Assembly (NCBI GenBank): GCA_002358835.1
Contig: DEPP01000126.1
Span: forward strand, 1 to 10,519
From: Bacteroidales bacterium UBA3389
GTDB lineage: Bacteria > Bacteroidota > Bacteroidia > Bacteroidales > P3
Direction of reading: 5' to 3'
Length of the DNA stretch: 10,519 nt
Part shown: positions 6,822 to 10,519 of the stretch, in pieces
How the letters are laid out: the number at the start of each line of letters is the position of its first letter
How positions within the stretch are numbered: position 1 is the stretch's first letter
Position numbers and translations under genes: made by a program
Notes under the pieces: generated by a model
Databases searched by the model: none
Told to the model about the DNA's origin: nothing
Seen by the model: only the letters and a program-made list of their open reading frames with translations

Positions 6822-8816
6822 ATGAAGATAAAGAGAACATTTTTTTTAGGCTTATTTTTATTGTGCTTTATAGTAGGTTTCGGACAAGACAGTATAAAAT
6901 CTGTGATGCTCGAACGGATTGACGTTATTGCCTCTTCATTGGAAGAAAAGCAACGTCAAACAAGCGGAGATGCGATTAAAAACGAACAAATCGACAAAAG
7001 CGGTTTTCGTTCCGTTGGTGATGCAGTCAGATTCCTTTCCGGGGTAACGGTAAAAGACTATGGAGGGGTTGGAGGCTTGAAAACAGTTTCCGTAAGAGGG
7101 CTTGGAGCGATGCACACCAATGTATCATACGACGGAATCAGCATAACAAATGCACAAAACGGACAAATAGACTTATCCAAATTCTCAACCGACAACATCG
7201 AAACACTTTCTCTGAGCAACGGAAACCCAATTTTAAGATTGCAAACAGCAAAAAGTCTTGCCTCTGCCAACACTCTGAATATCGAAAGCACAAAACCTTT
7301 CTTCAAAGATTCGATACGAACTAACGGAGTTGCAAATATAGCATATGGATCGTTCAATCTGTTTAATCCAAACTTAAATCTGAATCATAAATTCAACAAT
7401 AAACTATCGGCAAGTCTGTTTGCAGATATACTTTCAAGCAAAGGCAATTATCCATATCTGCTTTGCTATGGAACATCTTCAACAGACAGCACTTCGAATG
7501 AAAGAAGAGAAAACAACGATTTCTTTTCCGCTCGATTGGAAGCAAACTTATTCTATAACATAAACGAGAAAAGCAATCTCAAAACAAAGGCATATTTCTA
7601 TAATTCCAATCGCGGACTGCCCGGACCAACAACTCTGTATTATCTCGCTTCAAAACAAAGATTATGGAACAAAGATGCTTTTATCCAAAGCGTATATCAT
7701 TTGATCATAAACGAGAATTTTGACTATAAATCGCACATCAAATTGAGTAATTCTCACACTCGCTATATCGATCCTTTATATAATAATGCACAAGGCTTTC
7801 AAGACGACCGCTATAAGCAGAACGAGGCGTATTGGAACAACATTCTTTCTTGGCATAATGCGGAACATCTGAGTCTTACTTTAACTAACGACCTTGCTCT
7901 CTCATCTCTCGAGGCCAAAAACAACTACAACTTCGACCCTTTGCGGTTTTCATCTCTGACAGCTTTGATTGCGGCATATAAAACAGGCATATTCATTTTT
8001 GATTTCAACATTCTGCACACTGCAACCAAGGATTATGCAACACTGCACAAAGCATTCGCTCCTCAAAACCATTTCAGTCCGTTTGCGAGCATAGGAATAA
8101 GCACTCGTTACTTTGATGCGGCATTTTTCTTCAAAGACATATTCCGTCTACCTACCTTTAACGATTTGTATTATAATGCAGTCGGAGAAGTAAATCTTCG
8201 TCCAGAAAAAGCAAAACAATACAATCTGCATCTTTTGTTCAAATATGATAATGAGAAAATAAACTATCATCGTTTCAATATCTCAATCGACTTGTATCAC
8301 AATGCGGTAATTGACAAGATAGTCTCTGTTCCAAGAAACAATTATTTCATTTGGAGCATGGTCAATTATGGAAAGGTCAGAATCGATGGCTTAGAGTTGA
8401 AAGCCGATTGGCGACACGAAAGAATCATCGGTGAAAACAACCTTGCTCTTTGGGCGAATCTTGTTTATAATTACACATACGCAATCGACAACGACAAGGA
8501 TAGTAAATACTATAAGCAACAAATACAATATACAGCTCGCAACAGTGCAAATGGAATGCTTGGTGTAGATTATGGTAACATCAGTCTGTCTTACACATTG
8601 ACCGCTGTGGGCAAACGCTATTGGGGAAAACAAAACGATGATCGCTATCAACTCGCACCATACTGCGACCAAAGTCTTTCACTCTCCTATTCATTCAAAC
8701 AAATCACTCTAAAATTGAGCTGTAACAACTTTACAAACGAACAATACGAAGTTATACGCTCCTATCCTATGCAAGGAAGACAATGGATTGTCAATTTGAA
8801 ATACAAATTCAATTAA
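6822..8816 (+). CDS. btuB: TonB-dependent outer-membrane corrinoid receptor, BtuB type
   Basis: Outer-membrane beta-barrel that imports cobalamin and other corrinoids using TonB/proton-motive force. The 664 residues start with a signal peptide (MKIKRTFFLGLFLLCF, probable cut near residue 21 before QD). ERIDVIASS at about 31-39 fits a TonB box. The plug domain lies at about 45-150, with SVGDAVRFLSGVTV at 64-77 and VSVRGLGAMHTNVSYDGI at 89-106. The barrel fills the rest and ends in an aromatic-rich last strand (WIVNLKYKFN). It lacks the N-terminal carboxypeptidase-like domain of SusC-type receptors. The substrate is inferred from the cobalamin riboswitch immediately upstream and the BtuG-like lipoprotein downstream; the sequence alone would only say TonB-dependent receptor. 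The size is somewhat above E. coli BtuB (614 residues). The ATG at 6822 is chosen because a complete signal peptide follows directly. Confidence 0.93.
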   Translation: MKIKRTFFLGLFLLCFIVGFGQDSIKSVMLERIDVIASSLEEKQRQTSGDAIKNEQIDKSGFRSVGDAVRFLSGVTVKDYGGVGGLKTVSVRGLGAMHTNVSYDGISITNAQNGQIDLSKFSTDNIETLSLSNGNPILRLQTAKSLASANTLNIESTKPFFKDSIRTNGVANIAYGSFNLFNPNLNLNHKFNNKLSASLFADILSSKGNYPYLLCYGTSSTDSTSNERRENNDFFSARLEANLFYNINEKSNLKTKAYFYNSNRGLPGPTTLYYLASKQRLWNKDAFIQSVYHLIINENFDYKSHIKLSNSHTRYIDPLYNNAQGFQDDRYKQNEAYWNNILSWHNAEHLSLTLTNDLALSSLEAKNNYNFDPLRFSSLTALIAAYKTGIFIFDFNILHTATKDYATLHKAFAPQNHFSPFASIGISTRYFDAAFFFKDIFRLPTFNDLYYNAVGEVNLRPEKAKQYNLHLLFKYDNEKINYHRFNISIDLYHNAVIDKIVSVPRNNYFIWSMVNYGKVRIDGLELKADWRHERIIGENNLALWANLVYNYTYAIDNDKDSKYYKQQIQYTARNSANGMLGVDYGNISLSYTLTAVGKRYWGKQNDDRYQLAPYCDQSLSLSYSFKQITLKLSCNNFTNEQYEVIRSYPMQGRQWIVNLKYKFN

Positions 8817-8849
8817 ACAATAATTACAATTAATTAAAAACATTATTTT

Positions 8850-9950
8850 ATGATTAAAAACAGAATGAGAATCTTTGGATTCATTGCAGGCTTACTATCT
8901 ATTGGAACCTTGTTTACAGCTTGTGAGCCGACAGAACCAGGTGGTAATGAGGGAGAAAGTTCAAAAGAACTTGGCGAAGGCTTTTATGTTATGACAGAAG
9001 GTCTGTGGGGACAAAACAACTCCGCATTGGATTTCTACTCGATAGAGACCGAACAAACCCATTTTGATTTATTTATGCTCGAAAACGGAGCTGGATTGGG
9101 TGAAACAGCCAATGATATGATTGAAGTCGGAAACAAATTGTTCATTGTCGTAAACGGTTCAAACTGCGTTATGGTTGCAGACAAGAAAACATGCAAAAAA
9201 CTTGCTATGATACCAATCAATCAAGGCGAAAACCCACAACCGAGATGTATTGCCTACCACAACGGCAGTGTATTTGTAAGTTGTTTCGACGGATATGTGT
9301 ATAAGATAAACGCATCGACATATCAGATTGAGAAAACAGCACTCACTCAAGGTAGGAACCCAGAAGCAATTGCCGTATGCAACGGAAAACTTTTTGTTTC
9401 TAACACAGGCGGATTGGATTTCCCTAATTTTGACAACAGCATCTCTGTTATGAATCCAGATGACCTTAGTTTGATATGCAAAATCGAAGGACTGCCTAAT
9501 CCGGGACAGATTGCGGTTTACGAAAACAAAATAATAGCTCAATCAAGAGGTGAATACGATTATGTAACTTATTCGTACAAAGATTCGGAAATTGTTTGCA
9601 TCGATGCCTCAAGCCTTCAAATAGAACAGAGAGCAAATATCGTTGCAAATGCTTTCACGATTATAGGTGATAAAGTGTTGTATATCGAAAGCGATTCGCA
9701 GATGAACAACTATTATAAGACGGTTCCTATCAATAACCTTCAAGCAAGCCCGCAAACTCTTATCGAAAGCAACGCTGCAAACCTACCAACATCTCCTTAT
9801 TATATAGGTTCGGACAGCGAATACATATATATAACCGACTCAAAAGACTATGTATCAAACGGAGAGTGCTTTGTGTTTGACCATAATGGGGTATTGAAAT
9901 ATCGTTTTGAGACCTCAATCAATCCTAAAAAAGTAATCGCTCTGCAATAA
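8850..9950 (+). CDS. btuG: Surface lipoprotein with seven-bladed beta-propeller, BtuG-type corrinoid-binding protein
   Basis: 366 residues. A lipoprotein signal peptide ends LFTAC with Cys25 as the lipidated residue. A flexible acidic/Gly linker (about 26-40) suits export to the cell surface in Bacteroidota. From about 45 to the end there are roughly seven repeats of the form IAxxNGKLFVSN...ISVMNxxDLSL (YncE/DUF5074-like propeller blades). Examples are IEVGNKLFIVVNG, IAYHNGSVFVSC, IAVCNGKLFVSN, IAVYENKIIAQS and YIGSDSEYIYIT. In Bacteroides thetaiotaomicron BtuG is such a propeller; it binds B12 with extremely high affinity and caps BtuB. The position 33 bp after btuB, under the same cobalamin riboswitch, supports the same role here. 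Without alignment I cannot check the ligand-binding residues. A downstream ATG at codon 6 is an alternative start. Confidence 0.85.
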   Translation: MIKNRMRIFGFIAGLLSIGTLFTACEPTEPGGNEGESSKELGEGFYVMTEGLWGQNNSALDFYSIETEQTHFDLFMLENGAGLGETANDMIEVGNKLFIVVNGSNCVMVADKKTCKKLAMIPINQGENPQPRCIAYHNGSVFVSCFDGYVYKINASTYQIEKTALTQGRNPEAIAVCNGKLFVSNTGGLDFPNFDNSISVMNPDDLSLICKIEGLPNPGQIAVYENKIIAQSRGEYDYVTYSYKDSEIVCIDASSLQIEQRANIVANAFTIIGDKVLYIESDSQMNNYYKTVPINNLQASPQTLIESNAANLPTSPYYIGSDSEYIYITDSKDYVSNGECFVFDHNGVLKYRFETSINPKKVIALQ

Positions 9951-9987
9951 GCGATTTGCAATATTTTCCATATTATTAGAAGTGTTG

Positions 9988-10028
9988 ATTCTCCCGAACG
10001 ACCGTTGTGAAACAGCCATCGGGAGAAT
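9988..10028 (+). terminator. Intrinsic terminator of the btuB-btuG operon
   Basis: ATTCTCCCGA (9988-9997) and TCGGGAGAAT (10019-10028) form a perfect 10-bp stem. The 21-nt loop can itself fold through GTTGT/ACAGC. The stem is followed by TTATTTTTTG. It lies 38 bp after the btuG stop and ends the operon. Confidence 0.92.
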
Positions 10029-10115
10029 TTATTTTTTGTAATTATACAACTATTTACAACAACAAATCAACCTATCCAAGTTCCCTTTTCAACAAAACAA
10101 AGAAATATTTTTTTC

Positions 10116-10191
10116 TTTCAAGATTCAGAAAATTCTTTCTTGATTTCAATAAATTATTTCTTGATTTCGTTTCGATGTCATTTTGATGATA
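10116..10191. repeat. Three to four phased TTTC-WW-GAT motifs, 20-22 bp apart
   Basis: TTTCAAGATT at 10116-10125 is followed by TTTCTTGATTTC at 10136-10147 and an identical TTTCTTGATTTC at 10157-10168. A degenerate TTTTGATGAT lies at 10182-10191. The central G of GAT falls at 10122, 10142, 10163 and 10185, so all lie on one face of the helix. The first copy shares TTTCAAGAT with the pair at 6439-6474. The fourth overlaps a candidate -33 box. Confidence 0.55.
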
Positions 10192-10214
10192 CTCTCAGAA
10201 ATTTCGTATCCTTG
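10182..10214 (+). promoter_or_regulatory. Candidate promoter after the phased motifs
   Basis: TTTG at 10182-10185 is followed after 21 nt by TATCCTTG at 10207-10214, one mismatch from TAnnTTTG. The spacing is slightly long. It lies directly next to the phased motif series, which could be binding sites for an activator. Confidence 0.35.
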
Positions 10215-10285
10215 TGCTTGTGTAAAATTCGTAGTTTTTTTTTTGCGCTACAAATCCAATAAAATCCTAAACTTTACACACTTTT

Positions 10286-10314
10286 TTTGGAATACAATCT
10301 CCTATCTATAATTG
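10286..10314 (+). promoter_or_regulatory. Second candidate promoter upstream of the 28-bp palindrome
   Basis: TTTG at 10286-10289 and TATAATTG at 10307-10314 (one mismatch from TAnnTTTG) are 17 nt apart. If used, transcription would start near 10321 and place the 28-bp palindrome at the very 5' end of the RNA. Confidence 0.3.
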
Positions 10315-10336
10315 CATTGTTAATCCCATAGTTGTA

Positions 10337-10364
10337 TTATTAGTGGTATTCATACTACTAATAA
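10337..10364. repeat. 28-bp near-perfect palindrome
   Basis: The left arm TTATTAGT-G-GTAT and the right arm ATAC-T-ACTAATAA form 12 Watson-Crick pairs and one G-T pair around a TC centre. It is followed by CCCCAATTC rather than a T-run, so it is not an ordinary terminator. It could be an operator for a dimeric regulator or a 5' stabilising RNA hairpin. Confidence 0.7.
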
Positions 10365-10519
10365 CCCCAATTCTCATATTTAATATCAATAATAAAACAT
10401 GTGTTGTAAACATTTTAACTATCATTGATTGATTTTTTGAAAAGGGATATTTGAAAACTTAATAAATAGAAATTAATTGATTGGAATAGAAGTTAATAAC
10501 TATATAACAACAAAAAAAA

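Larger units (their letters stand above)
10030..10519. other. AT-rich non-coding region, probable upstream region of a gene beyond the window
   Basis: About 490 bp with no believable coding frame on either strand. In order it holds a small TTGTA/TACAA inverted repeat (10036-10049), a series of ~21-bp-phased motifs (10116-10191), a candidate promoter (10182-10214) and a 10-base T-run (10235-10244). It continues with a second candidate promoter (10286-10314), a 28-bp palindrome (10337-10364), and a very A-rich end (last 8 bases all A). In Bacteroidota such an A-rich stretch often directly precedes a start codon, so the next gene probably starts just to the right. Confidence 0.6.

Noticed and set aside
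6604..6825. 73-codon open frame starting inside the cobalamin riboswitch
   Set aside because: The stretch is fully explained by the conserved aptamer blocks and the btuB leader; the product is basic and without motifs.
9159..9542. 127-codon open frame on the minus strand opposite btuG
   Set aside because: Antisense to a well-supported lipoprotein gene with clear blade repeats. It has no promoter and no recognisable domain.
10235..10244. Run of ten T as a possible terminator
   Set aside because: No stable stem precedes it on the + strand, and no gene needs a terminator there.
10399..10428. Nine-codon frame MCCKHFNYH as a possible leader peptide
   Set aside because: Too short to support, with no attenuator hairpin or pairing partner nearby. 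Frames of this length arise by chance.
10030..10519. tRNA, CRISPR array or insertion-sequence ends in the right-hand non-coding region
   Set aside because: No cloverleaf arms or T-loop sequence, no regular repeat-spacer pattern, and no transposase fragment or paired terminal repeats were seen.

Overview
The window comes from the chromosome of an AT-rich member of the Bacteroidota, most likely order Bacteroidales. Several things point there. The left edge carries a type IX secretion (T9SS) C-terminal sorting tail. There is a GlmU-like protein of the Bacteroidota-specific alternative type. The right half holds a BtuB/BtuG-type corrinoid uptake pair. Promoters fit the phylum's -33 TTTG / -7 TAnnTTTG pattern. 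I cannot name a genus.

Left part (1-4469). The tail of a T9SS cargo gene (+ strand) converges on a minus-strand operon, and a 13-bp hairpin with A/T-rich flanks on both sides terminates transcription from both directions. The minus-strand operon runs from a promoter at about 3985-4015 through a GlmU-like nucleotidyltransferase/acyltransferase gene to lon, with 6 nt between the two genes. Upstream of it is rpmE2 (ribosomal protein L31, zinc-free type B), with its own TATCTTTG -7 box and a strong terminator that abuts the next promoter.

Middle (4470-6821). A 635-residue cytosolic, coiled-coil-rich protein with five DUF349 repeats lies on the minus strand. It is divergent from the corrinoid operon across a 444-bp gap. 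This gap holds two back-to-back promoters, a pair of 15-bp direct repeats 21 bp apart, and a complete cobalamin riboswitch.

Right part (6822-10519). The riboswitch controls a TonB-dependent outer-membrane receptor (BtuB type). Thirty-three bases later comes a surface lipoprotein predicted to be a beta-propeller and matching the BtuG type. In Bacteroides the two work together: BtuG binds B12 at the cell surface with extreme affinity and hands it to BtuB. A clear terminator closes the operon, and no inner-membrane BtuFCD genes are in the window. The last ~490 bp are non-coding. They contain another series of ~21-bp-phased motifs resembling those at 6439-6474, two candidate promoters, and a 28-bp near-perfect palindrome. 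They probably form the upstream region of a gene beginning just beyond the window.

Most of the window is conserved or housekeeping in character. The least explained signals are the phased repeats shared by the two long intergenic regions and the 28-bp palindrome.
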